A stretch of 22,058 bases of DNA from Multifurca ochricompacta (GCA_022496185.1 WTXG01000446.1:1-22058), one strand, 5' to 3'; shown: positions 9,081 to 18,948, counted from the stretch's first letter. Translations and numbers: made by a program. Notes: generated from the letters alone by a model not told the origin.

Positions 9081-9561
9081 TGAGTGCCCTTGTGAGGATC
9101 ATCCTGTTCCATCTCTTGGCATCCCATTTTGTTGTGGTGAACCTGGCATCATTAACTTGTGCTCGATTCCCTTCTTATCCAATACTGATCAAGAGTGCCT
9201 GACAAATACTCCCCTCCCAGTCAGAGTGTAGTGTGCACAGTTTTTCTGAAGTCTGGGTCTCTGCCCAGGCCAGGAACTTCTTGAAAGCAGCTGCACACTG
9301 ATCCTTACTCTTTAGGAAGTACACCACTCCATGCCTGGAGTAGTCATCGATAAATGTTGCAATGTAAAGTGCACCTTGAATGGATTGGACTTGCATCAGC
9401 CTGGCCAGATCACTGTGTATGATTTGAAGTAGCCAGTCCAATTGCTTGTGAGAAGACTTGAAGGGAAGTCGCAACTGTTTCCCAAGTTTGCACCTGGAAC
9501 ATGGCAACTGATTGTGACTGATCAGAGCATTGAGAGTTATACCTTTTACAGATTCATGGTA
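9081..9561 (-). pseudogene. Copia integrase catalytic core, catalytic Glu changed to Lys
   Basis: Would insert the cDNA into the genome. The reading 9507-9175 has the zinc-binding CSRCKLGKQ end, IIHSDLARLMQ (first Asp), ATFIDDYSRHGVVYFLKSKD, and LHSDWEG (second Asp; normally SDRGG, so CGG has become TGG). After a frame change, about 9150-9080 reads TTTKWDAKRWNRMILTRAL, where the family has QNGxAERxNRT: the catalytic Glu codon is AAG at 9115-9117. A CpG spans this codon in the expected ancestor (GCC-GAG), so G to A decay explains it. Frameshifts near 9175 and 9090. Confidence 0.82.
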
Positions 9562-10085
9562 TCACTTCAGGGCATCATATGACATGTGCCCCATGCAATG
9601 ATGCCAGATGTCAATAGGAAGTGAAGTGCACATGTGCGCATTGAGGCCTGCCATGGAGGTGTCCAACCAGTAAAGGTTTGCCTCCAAGTAGCCTCTTGCT
9701 ACTGTCCAGTCTTGGACTGAGATCTGAAAGTGATTATCTTGGAATGAGATCTGAGCCCCCTTTTGGGCAAGAGCATGTAATGAGATGAAGCATGTCTTCA
9801 CATCTGGAATGTGTAGGACATTATTCAGCATGATTTCAGGCTCTTTGTTCCCTACAGTGGTAGTGAATACCACAGTCCCAACCCCAATCTGCTTCACATT
9901 AGAGTTGTCACCTAAGCGCACTATTCCATGTGCAAGCTTGTATGTCATGAAGTCTGATCGATGCAGGGTAATGTGATGAGTTGCACCAGAATCCATCATC
10001 CATCTGGATCTCTCAGCCAAGTACAGGGCAACATGGAGCTTGTCATTGTTGTCAGCTACCTCTACAATTGATGCCAAAGTGGTAG
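9562..10085 (-). pseudogene. Copia protease and GAG-pre-integrase region
   Basis: The reading runs open from the G1 insertion point: TLASIVEVADNN, then the aspartic protease motif WMMDSGATHHIT (DSGA, about 9975-10000), RLGDNSNVKQIGVGTVVF (flap region), LNNVLHIPDVKTCFISLHAL, and the pre-integrase block IDIWHHCMGHMSYDALK with zinc-binding His residues. The stop after DALK stands where Arg is expected (TGA for CGA); the Cys pair follows in the next feature. Joining across the G1 insertion with one CTAAG puts this region in the same frame as VSANKVVNAHL at 17583 onward, so the insertion is the only break at this point. Confidence 0.88.
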
Positions 10086-10090
10086 CTAAG

Positions 10091-10685
10091 TGTTACAACT
10101 GCTGCCTAGTGACCCTCTTTTCTTCACTATCCCTAATGCAAACCCATCTCTCCTGCCTACCCTACACTTCTTGATCACATCCCCTTCCTGGGATCCATCA
10201 CATGCCTTACATCCTTCCATGTGACTGCCTTTGTACTTGTTGACTTGATGATTACTCATGTTTACATCCTTATCTCATTATCCCTTTATCTCTTATCTCT
10301 AAGACTGGACACTTACTTAATTCCCTATCAGAAGCCAGGCTTTATGCCATCTGCTTTCATATATTTGGGCCCACTTGACTCTGTAGTTCTTATCTTGTAG
10401 ATGCCCATCCAATTATGTATATAAGTCTGCTGTAGCTACACTGTAGACCTCAGACTTGACTTATTGAATACATCAGTGTTTGTCTTCTGGACAAAGTCCC
10501 TTGAACTTCAGAACTAGTCATCTTGGTGTTTCTGACACCTTTCCTCTTAACATTGTCTTGGAGCATTCAGCCTCTGGGACTTTGACCCTTCCCAACTCCT
10601 CCAAAGGATCTATCGATGGTCCTTTCCCTGAACCGATACAAGCTGAAGCACACATCATGCAGAACATCTCACACCAGATGTAACA
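10091..10685 (+). repeat. 5' LTR of G1, 595 bp
   Basis: TGTTACAACT...AGATGTAACA. Aligned by eye with the 3' LTR, about 18 of some 20 substitution sites are TG/CA or CG/TG pairs, for example TAATGCAAAC against TAACATGAAC, and GACTTGATG against GACTCAATG. Non-CpG substitutions are only two or three, plus four small indels. Confidence 0.95.
10418..10425 (+). promoter_or_regulatory. TATA box of the G1 5' LTR
   Basis: TATATAAG lies 34 nt before AGACTTGACTT (10452-10462), the proposed RNA 5' end. The same 34-nt spacing occurs in the second copy (21633 to 21667). Confidence 0.65.
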
Positions 10686-10687
10686 TC

Positions 10688-10698
10688 AAGTTGAGTCT
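10688..10698 (+). other. Self-priming primer-binding site of G1
   Basis: AAGTTGAGTCT starts two bases after the LTR. Its reverse complement AGACTCAACTT is found exactly at 17344-17354 in the 3' LTR; the 5' LTR copy reads AGACTTGACTT. The two differ only at the central CpG-derived dinucleotide. No match to a tRNA 3' end is apparent. Tf1 and related elements prime from the first 11 nt of their own RNA. Confidence 0.65.
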
Positions 10699-10704
10699 CT
10701 CATC

Positions 10705-12217
10705 ATGGCTTCCAGCTGCAGTCAGACCCTCTTTTGAGAAGAACCCATCAAGTGCAGAGAAGAGAATAATCTTTCACAACAAGTACTTGGCTCTGCTGCC
10801 TGGAAAGATTTTGAGTCTGAGTTTGGATACTACATCTATCACAATGGAAGATACCAACCAGTAGAATACAATGACAAGAAGAGAGTTTGGTATCGTATCC
10901 AATACTTGGACAGCCGACACTCTTGGGTCACTACAGGACCTGCCCCACCTGAATTTGGACTAGGACTGTGGAGGGAAAATCCCCTGGCCATTGTCATGGA
11001 CTCTGAACCAGAAGAGTATGTAGAAGAAAATAGTGGAGATGCACTGGCATTAGCAGCAACTACATTTCTGGTTGCACCTGCAGTTGTCACAATCAGAGCC
11101 CCTGCTTTGACAACTCCCCAGATATCTACACAATCCACAAACACCATCACCCCACTTTACCCAAGTATGTTGACCATTGCCACCCAACTCCCAGACCCCA
11201 CCCCACCAGCCCCAGTAGCTGCACCACCAAATATTCCCCCCCCTTCAGGATGTCTGTCAGGAGTACTGCCCCAGATGTTCACCAGGGATTGGTCACAAAG
11301 CAAGAAGTTTATGCTGGAGTTCACTACCTTCAAAAACTTCAACCACAATGTCTCCCAAATCATTAACCATTTTCAATGTGCCAACCTCTTCCTTTCACTG
11401 ATTTGAGGAGATGCAGTGGATGACTGGACAATGGAACAGCTCGAGTGGCTGAATGAACAAGTCAAGAGTGGGTGACATACCACAAGTGAAGGTCTTTGGG
11501 AGGCCATTGCCCAATGATTCAAAGATGCATTCATGGACAGGCAAGCAAAGCAGAAAGCTGCCCAAGAATTGAAATCCCTGAAAATGGAGAAAGGGGATCT
11601 AGATGCCTATGTGGCCAAGTTCAGGAGCCTGGCCAATAGAGCCAGCTATGACACAGATGAAGAAGCGACACTGGATCTCTTCTCCCAAGGATTGCCCAAT
11701 CCTCTGGTGAAAAATATTATCCAATTTCACCACCCCCAAGATTGGGATGGCTGGGTTGACGCCACCCATCGCCAACAACAAGACTTACCTCAACTTCCAA
11801 ACATGCTTTGGGGTTGATACCAAGAAAGGAAAAACCAGAGATCAATGGAAGATGGCATTCAGCATCAAACCCATACACCACACCCAAAGAGATCCAAATG
11901 CCATGGATACCTCTGCAGATAGGACTTGGGCAAGAGCTATGCTTATGGAAGATGAGCAACAGACATTGATGAAGGAAGGATGGTGCTTCCACTGCAAGGG
12001 GCAGGGCCATATGTCCCAAGACTGTCCAAAGAAGGGGGCACAGGTCACAGAAGCTACTATGACACCTGTGACCCCTGTCCAGAATAACCCACTGGCTGTA
12101 GACAAGCAGACTAAGGAAGAAAAGGCCCAAGACATATGGGCAAACATGATGAAAGAAAGTGAGGAAGTGCACACCATTCTAGTGGAGAAGGTGTTTGCAA
12201 AGAAGGATTTTTGTTAA
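10705..12217 (+). pseudogene. G1 gag
   Basis: Structural protein of the particle. The ATG at 10705, seven bases after the primer site, opens MASSCSQTLF followed by TGA (10735) where the related copy at 21918 has AGA (Arg). The reading then continues with DFESEFGYYIYHNGRYQPV, a Pro/Thr-rich linker, the capsid region (VLPQMFTRDWSQSKKFMLEF, then GLWEAIAQ, KSLKMEKGDLDAYVAKFRSL, and FSQGLPNPLVKNIIQ), and the zinc knuckle CFHCKGQGHMSQDC (11984-12025, C-x2-C-x4-H-x4-C). Further TGA stops lie at about 11404, 11473 and 11515, and a frameshift near 11780. It ends at TAA 12215-12217, where a 1-nt shift leads into protease, so gag and pol were probably one ORF. Confidence 0.88.
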
Positions 12218-12879
12218 GCTCTACCCCATCAGCCTGGGCACAAGCACTCCATGTTACCTCTGTGTATACTAGTTGATTCAAATCATTAAAAATACCAGTT
12301 CATTTTGAAACTACACAGAGGACAGCCAATCAAGATATTTTAGTGGACTCTGGGGCCACAGACAATTTCATCAGTCCAAGATTAGTTAGAACCTTGGGCC
12401 TAGGGGTGCTGGCACTCCCTCAGGAGAAGAATATCTGGAATATTGATGGGACAGCAAATCGTGCCGGAAAAATCACACATTACACCAACCAAAACATCCA
12501 AGTCAGAGAAGTAGCAAAAGTCATTCGTTTCCTTATTACCAACCTAGGGGATGAGGACCTCATTCTGGGATACCCATGGCTTGCTGCTTTTGAACCAAAG
12601 ATTAACTGGGCTGATGCAACAATGGACAAAGACTTTTACCCAACCATCATTACATCACTTGGCTATGATTACACGGTCAGACACCCAGCAGCAAGGGCTA
12701 CAAGCATAGATGAGGAAGACAACCCAGGACATTGCTATGTCACCAAGGCATCAGAATTAGCCCAGAGAGCAGTGCAAGGGCAACTGGAGAAGACATACAG
12801 TGACATTGTACCACATACCTACCATCAGCACTGGAAGGTTTTCTCTGAAGAAGAATCGCAGTGCTTCCCACCTGCATGA
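12218..12879 (+). pseudogene. G1 pol: aspartic protease
   Basis: Processes the Gag-Pol polyprotein. In the frame reading SSTPSAWAQALHVTSVYTS, then TGA (12274), then FKSLKIPVHFETTQ, the active-site motif DILVDSGATDNFIS appears with its Asp at 12346-12348. It is followed by LVRTLGLGVLALP, a flap region, and the second half LGDEDLILGYPWLAAFEPKI, the usual 'LGYPWL' end of gypsy proteases. The reading closes at TGA 12877-12879, where Arg is expected ([12 protein letters not shown]), and continues in the same frame into RT. No frameshift is needed within the protease. Confidence 0.9.
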
Positions 12880-14160
12880 CCATGGGACCATGCCATTGAC
12901 CTCTTACCAGAGACACCAACAGCAATAGATTGCAAAATCTACCCATTGTCCCAGTCCAAACAAGTTGCTTTGACAGAATTTCTTGAGGAACATCTAGCCA
13001 AAGGATATATTCACCCATCCAAGTCACAGTACACCTCCCCCTTTTTCTTCATCAAGAAGAAAGATGGCAAGCTGCAACCCATCCAAGACTACCAATGAAT
13101 TAATGCCTACACAGTGAAAAATGCCTACCCCTTACTCCTCATCTCTGAACTCAATGACACCATGAGGGACAAATCCTTCTTCTCAAAGATGGATGTATGA
13201 TGGGGTTACAACAATGTCAGGATCAAAGAGGGCGACCAATGTAAAGCGGCATTTTAGACAAACCAGGGCCTATTCAAACCAAATGTCATGTTTTTTGGTC
13301 TTACAAATTCACCAGCAACATTCCAGGCCATGATGAATCACATTTTCCACAACCTTATACTCACTTGTGAAGTGGTGGTTTACATGGATGACATCTTGGT
13401 CGCAACCACCAACAATCTAGACCACCACTGAGAATGAGTACATCAGGTGCTGGACATATTGCATGAGCATGATTTGTACCTCAAACCAGCCAAATGTTCC
13501 TTTGAACAACGGAGCATTGAGTATCTGGGAGTCATCCTAGAAAAAGGGCAGGTGTGCATGGACCCCATTAAAGTACAGGGGATTCGAGAATGGCCTATAC
13601 CAACCTGCATCAAGGATGTCTGATCATTTATTGGGTTTTGCAACTTCTACCAGCATTTTGTCAAAGGATTTTCAGGCATTGCATGACCATTGAATGATCT
13701 CCTGAAAAAGGACATACCATGGCATTGGGGTATGGCGCAGCAGCAGGCATTTGAACAAATTAGAGACTTGGTTGGCTCAGAACCAGTACTCATCCAACCT
13801 GATCTGAGGCGCCCCTTTGAGTTAGAAGTGGATGCCTCTCACTTTGCAAACAGGGCCATACTGTACCAAAAGGACACTGTGCAGATACTCCACCCAGTAG
13901 CATATTACTCTGAAACATTCTCACAGGCAGAACAAAATTATGACATCTGGGATAGGGAACTGCTGGCAATTGTAAAGGCACTGTGACATTGGTGACCCTA
14001 TCTGGCAGGGGCCCCTCACAAGACCATCATCCACACAGACCACTCTAACTTATTGTACTGGAAAGAACCCCATAAAATCAGTCATGAGTGGCATGAGAAG
14101 TCCTGGAGCTAGAGGAATATAACTTCACCCTAAAGCACATTGTGGGAAGTCAAAACACAC
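12880..14160 (+). pseudogene. G1 pol: reverse transcriptase and RNase H
   Basis: RT and RNase H stay in one frame for about 1.2 kb. Blocks in order: [41 protein letters not shown]-stop-WGYNNVRIKEGD (RT Asp in KMDV; stop for Arg), NQGLFKPNVMFFGLTNSPATF, VVYMDDILVATT (YMDD intact at 13381-13392), LYLKPAKCSFEQRSIEYLGV, SFIGFCNFY, then RNase H with ELEVDASHFANRA (Asp 13831), YSETFSQAEQNYDIWDRELLAI (Glu 13957) and IIHTDHSNLLYW (Asp 14038). Six or more TGA stops lie at expected Arg codons (for example 13198, 13429, 13435, 13621, 13684, 13984). A TAG at about 13255 and shifts near 14100 and 14190 are not explained by a single CpG change. Confidence 0.92.
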
Positions 14161-15692
14161 AAGCAGATGCATTATCTTGAAGACCGGATATGCATACAGG
14201 AGAAATGACAATAATGACGTCACAGTCCTCCCAGAAGAGGTGTTTGCAAAGACTGCTATAGTCAGTCTCCATGATATGGACTTGTGGGCACAAGTTTCAC
14301 AAAATATGAACCAGCAGTTATGCCAATCATGGGCAGATGCACATAATCTGAAGAAGATTGATGGCCTTTGGTGGAAGGACAGGGATCGTCTCATTGTCAC
14401 TGGTGGTGACAACATTAAGAGGGGGGTGATCCATTTTCACCACAATCTCCCTTCTGCAGGTCACCCTGGCATTGCTAACACATATGCCTTGGCCAAATGA
14501 GATTACTGGTGGCCAAACATGAAAAAGGACATTGAAGATTATGTGAAGGGATGTGCAGCATGTCAGGCAAACAAAGTCAATACACACCCAAAAATCCCAC
14601 CAATACACCCTATCACTCCTGTCTCCTCAACCCCATTCCAAACCATCACCATGGACTTCATTGTCAAGCTACCGAATCACAGGGATTTGACACCATCCTC
14701 ACAATTACTGACCATGATTGTTCCAAGGCAGCCTTGTTCATACCCTGCAATGAGACCATCACAGCTGAAGGGGTGGTGAAGCTATACCTGGACCATGTCT
14801 ACTGCCACTATGGACTCCCCCAAAAGATCATATCTGACCAGGACACCCAATTTACATCAGCATTCACGAAAGCTCTGTGTAGGACATTAGACATCACACA
14901 GAATATATGACAGTGTACCACCCACAGACTGACAGACAGTCAGAGTGAACGAACCAATGGCTAGAACAATACCTGCAGTTCTGGTGCAATGGATGGCAGG
15001 ATGATTGGGCAGAATGGCTCTTGATGGCAGAGTTTGCTCATAACTCTTGGCCCAATGGGACAACCAAAGCCACTCCTTTCTCACTCATTATGGGTTGGAC
15101 CCCATGAACCATGTGGACAGACAAACCCACTAACATACTCTTGGTTACCCAATGTATTGACCAATGGAAGGAGCTGCAACAATTGGCCAATGAGAACCTG
15201 TTGAAGGCACAGTATCTCTTATCAGAGCAACCCAGCTCATTCACACCTTATCAGACCAATGACTGGGTCTGGCTTGAGGGGTGAAACATTCACATGTCAC
15301 ATCCCACAAGCAAGTTAGCACCCTGATGTCACAGCCCCTTCCAAATCAAAAGGAAGCTGTCCAACATATCTTACAAGTTGCAACTGCCACCCAAATGGAA
15401 GATCCATCCTGTCTTCCATGCCAAGCTTCTGACCCCATATAAGGAAACTTCCATTCATGGGGAAAACTTCCTGAGACCTCCACCTGACCTTATCAATGGA
15501 GAAGCAGAATGGGAAGTGGAGTGCATTCTAGACTCAGCACAAAAAGGCCGAGGGCACAAGCTACATTACCTGATCAAGTGGAAAGGTTTCCCAGACTCTG
15601 ACAACTTGTGGGAACCTGCCAGGAATATCTTTGCACTGGCTCTCATTGCAGAGTTCCACTTACAACATCCCCAGGCACCCAAGGACAGTTAA
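14161..15692 (+). pseudogene. G1 pol: integrase with C-terminal chromodomain
   Basis: Integrates the cDNA; the chromodomain is known in related elements to steer integration to heterochromatin marks. The zinc-binding HHCC domain reads FHHNLPSAGHPGIANTY, then KDIEDYVKGCAACQANK. The DD35E core has its Asp in TITMDFIVKLP (14654), its second Asp in IISDQDTQF (14836) and its Glu in YHPQTDRQSE (14943); the second Asp and the Glu are 107 nt apart, one base short of a 35-residue gap, so a 1-nt deletion lies between them. The C-terminal region includes LQLPPKWKIHPVFHAKLL. The chromodomain (about 15504-15660) has EWEVECILD, LHYLIKWKGFPDSDNLWEP with its aromatic residues, ending at TAA 15690. Frameshifts near 14680 and 14905; several TGA for Arg. 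Confidence 0.92.
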
Positions 15693-15766
15693 AAGGATTG
15701 CCTTTGACCCAGTTTACCCCCCAGTACATGCTTCCCCAGCAACATCCTACCACATCACAATCTATT

Positions 15767-16953
15767 ATGTCTTTCATCACTGCCAACACTGCTGTCAACA
15801 CCTTCACTTCCTCGACCATAACTGTTGAAGCCTTCCCCTCCACCCATCCCTCTACACATCCCTCTACCCTGATTGATTACGATGCTGCTGCAGAGCGGGT
15901 CAAGAACCAATCCCCCAACCCCAATGATGACATTCACCACTCCAAAGAGCCCCACCCGAATGACCTCCTTGACATGGAGACAGACGATGGAGTTCCTGAA
16001 TTCCCCTTCTTCCTCAACAACCCCAACTCCTTGATGTACTTTCCCCTTGAGATCATGATGGCAGATGGAGAAAAGGCCATAGCTAAGTACATCTTTTACA
16101 CCAATGGAGGGATGGACATTGCAGGATGCATGAAGAAGGACAGGCTGGTCTATGGAGCACTGGTCTACCTGGAAGAAAGGTATACAGGTCACCTTCATCA
16201 CACCATGAGTGACAAGCAGCTCAGACATCTCACGGCAGATGACCCTTGAGCATTTGCAATCAACAAGGTACTCAACAACATGTGCCTTCTGCATCTCAAA
16301 GCTGAGGTGATGAGACTGTGGAAAACCTTAACACTGTGCATGACACTGAACAGACAATATCGAGAATATGTGAAGCAGATGACAAGGCTGATGAGTGGGA
16401 TGTTCCAGGTGGAACAGGAGCTGACAGACATCAGGAAGAGGCTGGAGATAGGGGATGCATACCAAACCATAGCTGAAAGGTACACTGACACCTATGCATG
16501 ACCCCTCCCACCATGATCATTGGGGGCTGCCCTGACACTGCTGCCCAATTGGTTCGAAATTCCGAGGATGCACAAGAACCCCCATGGAGAGATGTGTTGC
16601 AAATGTGACAGTAAGTACCACATCAGCTGGAACTGTCCCCTCAATCACAAGTGGTGTTGCCATTGCCACAGCAATCTGCACTGGAGTTGATTCTGTATCT
16701 TCCACCATCTTGGTGTTGCCCTGACAATTATCAATCCATCGGCTGGTGCAGCAAATGCCTGCATCATAACATGGGACACTGAGAGATCAACTGTCCAGTC
16801 CATGACATGTGCCCCCAGTGTGGATGACGAGGTCCTTATGGATTCCTATGCTCTCATCAGTGTGCTGCTGACAAAACCTACACCATGGATGATTGTAATG
16901 TAGTGGATGATTATGTGGATCTGGTGCAGGATGATGACAGTGCGTGTTTCTAG
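15767..16953 (+). pseudogene. G1 accessory ORF: coiled coil plus CCHC knuckles, unknown function
   Basis: An extra reading frame of about 390 codons between the pol stop (15692) and the 3' LTR, in a different frame from the end of pol. ATG candidates are 15767 (MSFITANTAVN) and 15728. Order: a Ser/Thr-rich start; an acidic stretch (LLDMETDDGVPEF); a folded-looking block FPLEIMMADGEKAIAKYIFY, NGGMDIAGCMKKDRLVYGAL; a likely coiled coil (YREYVKQMTRLMSGMFQVEQ and onward to LEIGDAYQTIAERY); then knuckles CCKCDSKYHISWNC (from about 16594), CCHCHSNLHWS-stop-FC (from about 16654) and, after a frameshift near 16700, CSKCLHHNMGH-stop-EINC, followed by MCPQCG and more Cys pairs. It ends TAG 16951. Stops at 16247, 16499 and 16688 and in the third knuckle are TGA, fitting lost Arg codons. 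I do not recognise a family. There is no signal peptide or membrane segment, so an envelope is unlikely; RNA or DNA binding is inference. Confidence 0.7.
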
Positions 16954-16970
16954 CTGGGTCAGCTCAAACC

Positions 16971-16984
16971 AGAAGAGGGGGTGA
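16971..16984 (+). other. Polypurine tract of G1
   Basis: AGAAGAGGGGGTGA abuts the 3' LTR at 16985, the expected plus-strand primer position. Confidence 0.8.
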
Positions 16985-17577
16985 TGTTACACCACTGCCT
17001 AGTGACCCTCTTTTCTTCACTATCCCTAACATGAACCCATCTCTCCCACCTACCCTACACTTCTTGATCATGTCCCCTTCCTGGAATCTGTCACATGCCT
17101 TACATCCTTCCATGTGACTGCCTTTGTACTTGTTGACTCAATGATTACTCATGTTTACATCCTTATCTCATTATCCCTTTATCTTCTTATCTCTAAGACC
17201 AGACACTTACTTAATTCCCTATCAGAAGCCAGGCTTTATGCCATCCGCTTTTGTATATTTGGGCCCACTTGACTCTGTAGTTCTTATCTTGTAGAACCCA
17301 TCCAATTACATATATAAGTCGCTGTAGCTACACTGTAGACCTCAGACTCAACTTATTGAATACATCAGTGTTTGTCTTCTGGACAAAGTCCCTTGAACTT
17401 CAGAACTAGTCATCTCAGTGTTTCTGACACCTTTCCTCTTAACATTGTCTTGGAGCATTCAGCCTCTGGGACTTTGACTCTTCCTGACTCCTCCAAAGGA
17501 TCTATTGATGGTCCTTTCCCTGAACTGATACAAGCTGAAGCACACATCATGCAGAATGTCTCACACTGGATGTAACA
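16985..17577 (+). repeat. 3' LTR of G1, 593 bp
   Basis: TGTTACACCACTG...GGATGTAACA, followed by the TSD CTAAG. A TATA box TATATAAG lies at 17311-17318, and AGACTCAACTT at 17344-17354 is the exact complement of the G1 primer site. Confidence 0.95.
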
Positions 17578-17582
17578 CTAAG

Positions 17583-18352
17583 TGAGCGTTCACCACCTTA
17601 TTGGCTGACACTGCCTCCATTGCCTTCTTGTCCTCTGCATCCTTCTTCTTCTTCACACTCCATAGCCTTGTGCCCACTTTTCTGACAATAAAAGCATTTA
17701 ATGTTTGATTTATTTGACTTGTTTTGATGGGTGCAGGCTTTGTTGAGTGACATGGAAGCTCTGGATCACTGACCTTCCTCATTGAGAATGTGATCTTGTA
17801 TGACCTGAGGTAGAAGGCCCAACAGTGCACCAGAAGTGAGTATTGTTGATGCGATGGCTGAGTAAGACTCAGGTAGAGCCTTGATGAGGATAAATGAAAA
17901 TTGGAGATCAGAGATCTCCATCTTGTTGTTCTTGAGACTGATGCAAGCTTCATTCAGCTTTTGCAATTGTGGGAGCATTGGCAAGGAGTTGTCAAGGGCA
18001 GTGCCTGTGAGGGAAGCCCAAGTGTTGAATGTTGACATAGATCCAACTCCTCCATAGACATGATGCAGCTCATCCCACTTAGCTTTACAAGTAGCAAACT
18101 TAGTATCATCTGCTACAGCTCCAGATGTCCTTCTGAGTGTAAACTTCAAGGACGCCTACAAGAACACCTTCCTTTTCTCCCAGTCTGCTGGGAGAGTAGG
18201 AGGTGGGGGACCAACTAAGTGGTTCCAGACGCCATTCATCCGGAAGATAGCCATCATGTGTGCTGACCAAGTAGGCCAGTTTGCTCCATCAAGGATCTCA
18301 ATTGTGGCTGAAGGTGGGAATGAAAATGTAGGGCCATGCTGCTAAGCAATGG
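17583..18352 (-). pseudogene. Copia gag (UBN2-type) with CCHC knuckle
   Basis: Particle protein of the copia. Minus-strand reading from about 18350: IEILDGANWPTWSAHMMAIF and MNGVWNHLVG (the N-terminal DUF4219-like block), TAG at 18159-18157, then CKAKWDELHHVYGGVGSMST, LQKLNEACISLKNNKMEISD, and LIKALPESYSAIASTILTSG (UBN2 core). A TGA follows EEGQ at about 17766 where Arg fits. In the same frame the zinc knuckle CFYCQKSGHKAMEC is at 17696-17655. A 1-nt change right after the knuckle shifts to the frame KKKKDAEDKKAMEAVSANK, which continues across G1 into the protease. Start codon unclear: an in-frame stop lies upstream near 18343. Confidence 0.86.
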
Positions 18353-18676
18353 TTTTCAATCTGGGTGGAGCATTAGACCCAGATTATCAAGATCAGACCA
18401 ACCCTGATGCATCCAACTGTATGCTCTGAACTCAGAAGTCCAGTCCCTTGTAAGGGACACTCACATGTGCTTCAGCATCACCACACTACCTCACACAGCT
18501 TGTGCAAAGCCTGGGTGAGGGGCCCAGTCTACACCAATCCACTGGTTCCAGGAGCTGGGGAATGGGGTTCTACAAGTGAACAGAGGCTTGCCTTTTTGGG
18601 AGATATCAAAAGACACGTGGTCTGAAAGGAGCTTGGTAATAAAATGTCAATCTTCTTCTGGATTATTCAGTTACGG
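18353..18676 (-). other. Copia 5' leader
   Basis: Untranslated leader between the primer site and gag. No open frame on the minus strand is credible, and a short plus-strand frame (18407-18625) has no recognisable content. Nothing else seen. Confidence 0.55.
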
Positions 18677-18690
18677 CAGGGCCCATAACC
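18677..18690 (-). other. Primer-binding site for a half tRNA-iMet (copia type)
   Basis: The plus strand reads CAGGGCCCATAACC right up to the LTR at 18691. This is the anticodon-stem-loop strand of eukaryotic initiator tRNA (CAGGGCYCATAACCC in fungi), so the minus-strand RNA GGTTATGGGCCCTG would pair with the tRNA cut in its anticodon loop. Drosophila copia is known to prime this way. Confidence 0.75.
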
Positions 18691-18743
18691 TGATGAACAC
18701 AGCTGAGGTTAGATAAGCACCACCTAAATGGGGTAGCAAGATA

Positions 18744-18948
18744 CAGTAACCCACAAACTATTCCAATGTTTGGCCATCCTGAGAGATTGACCTACCACAC
18801 AATGAGAATAATTCCAAAATTAGTAGAAATTGGTAGAGGATAGTGTAGCATCTAAGCTTCAATTAAAGCCTATAATAATGTCAATTGGGTCAGTGGTTCA
18901 TGATATATAAATGTTTTGTGAGGCATTATCATTGGAACAGTTTTGTGG
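18744..18948 (+). repeat. Terminal unit U (left copy) with subterminal inverted repeat
   Basis: About 205 bp from CAGTAACCCACAAA to CATTGGAACAGTTTTGTGG. The end is the reverse complement of CCACAAAACTGTTCCAATG near the start of the right copy, so U itself has inverted ends. The same unit occurs at 19433-19640 and, reversed, at about 20139-20343. Confidence 0.75.

Larger units (their letters stand above)
10091..17577 (+). mobile_element. G1: complete Ty3/gypsy chromovirus, 7487 bp, TSD CTAAG
   Basis: LTRs of 595 and 593 bp start TGTTACA and end TGTAACA. CTAAG is duplicated at 10086-10090 and 17578-17582. Between the LTRs lie an 11-nt self-complementary primer site, gag with CCHC knuckle, protease, RT, RNase H, integrase, chromodomain, an extra cysteine-rich ORF and a polypurine tract. 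The order and the chromodomain place it among chromoviruses (Metaviridae). Apart from CpG-type stops and a few 1-2 nt frameshifts the element is full length. It split the copia between gag and protease. Confidence 0.95.

Noticed and set aside
11717..12177. Open frames of 110-150 residues opposite the G1 gag
   Set aside because: Antisense shadows of a coding region with a clear zinc knuckle on the plus strand.
15755..16294. 179-residue antisense frame opposite the accessory ORF
   Set aside because: No motif; the plus strand carries the Cys-rich and coiled-coil signal. CpG loss removes stops antisense as well.
15767..16953. Accessory ORF as an envelope gene
   Set aside because: No signal peptide, transmembrane segment or fusion-type cleavage site; zinc knuckles point to nucleic-acid binding.
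18407..18625. Plus-strand 72-residue frame in the copia leader
   Set aside because: No domain, opposite to the element's strand, within the expected untranslated leader.
18677..18690. tRNA gene
   Set aside because: Only the anticodon-arm strand is present, next to an LTR; no acceptor stem, D or T arm.
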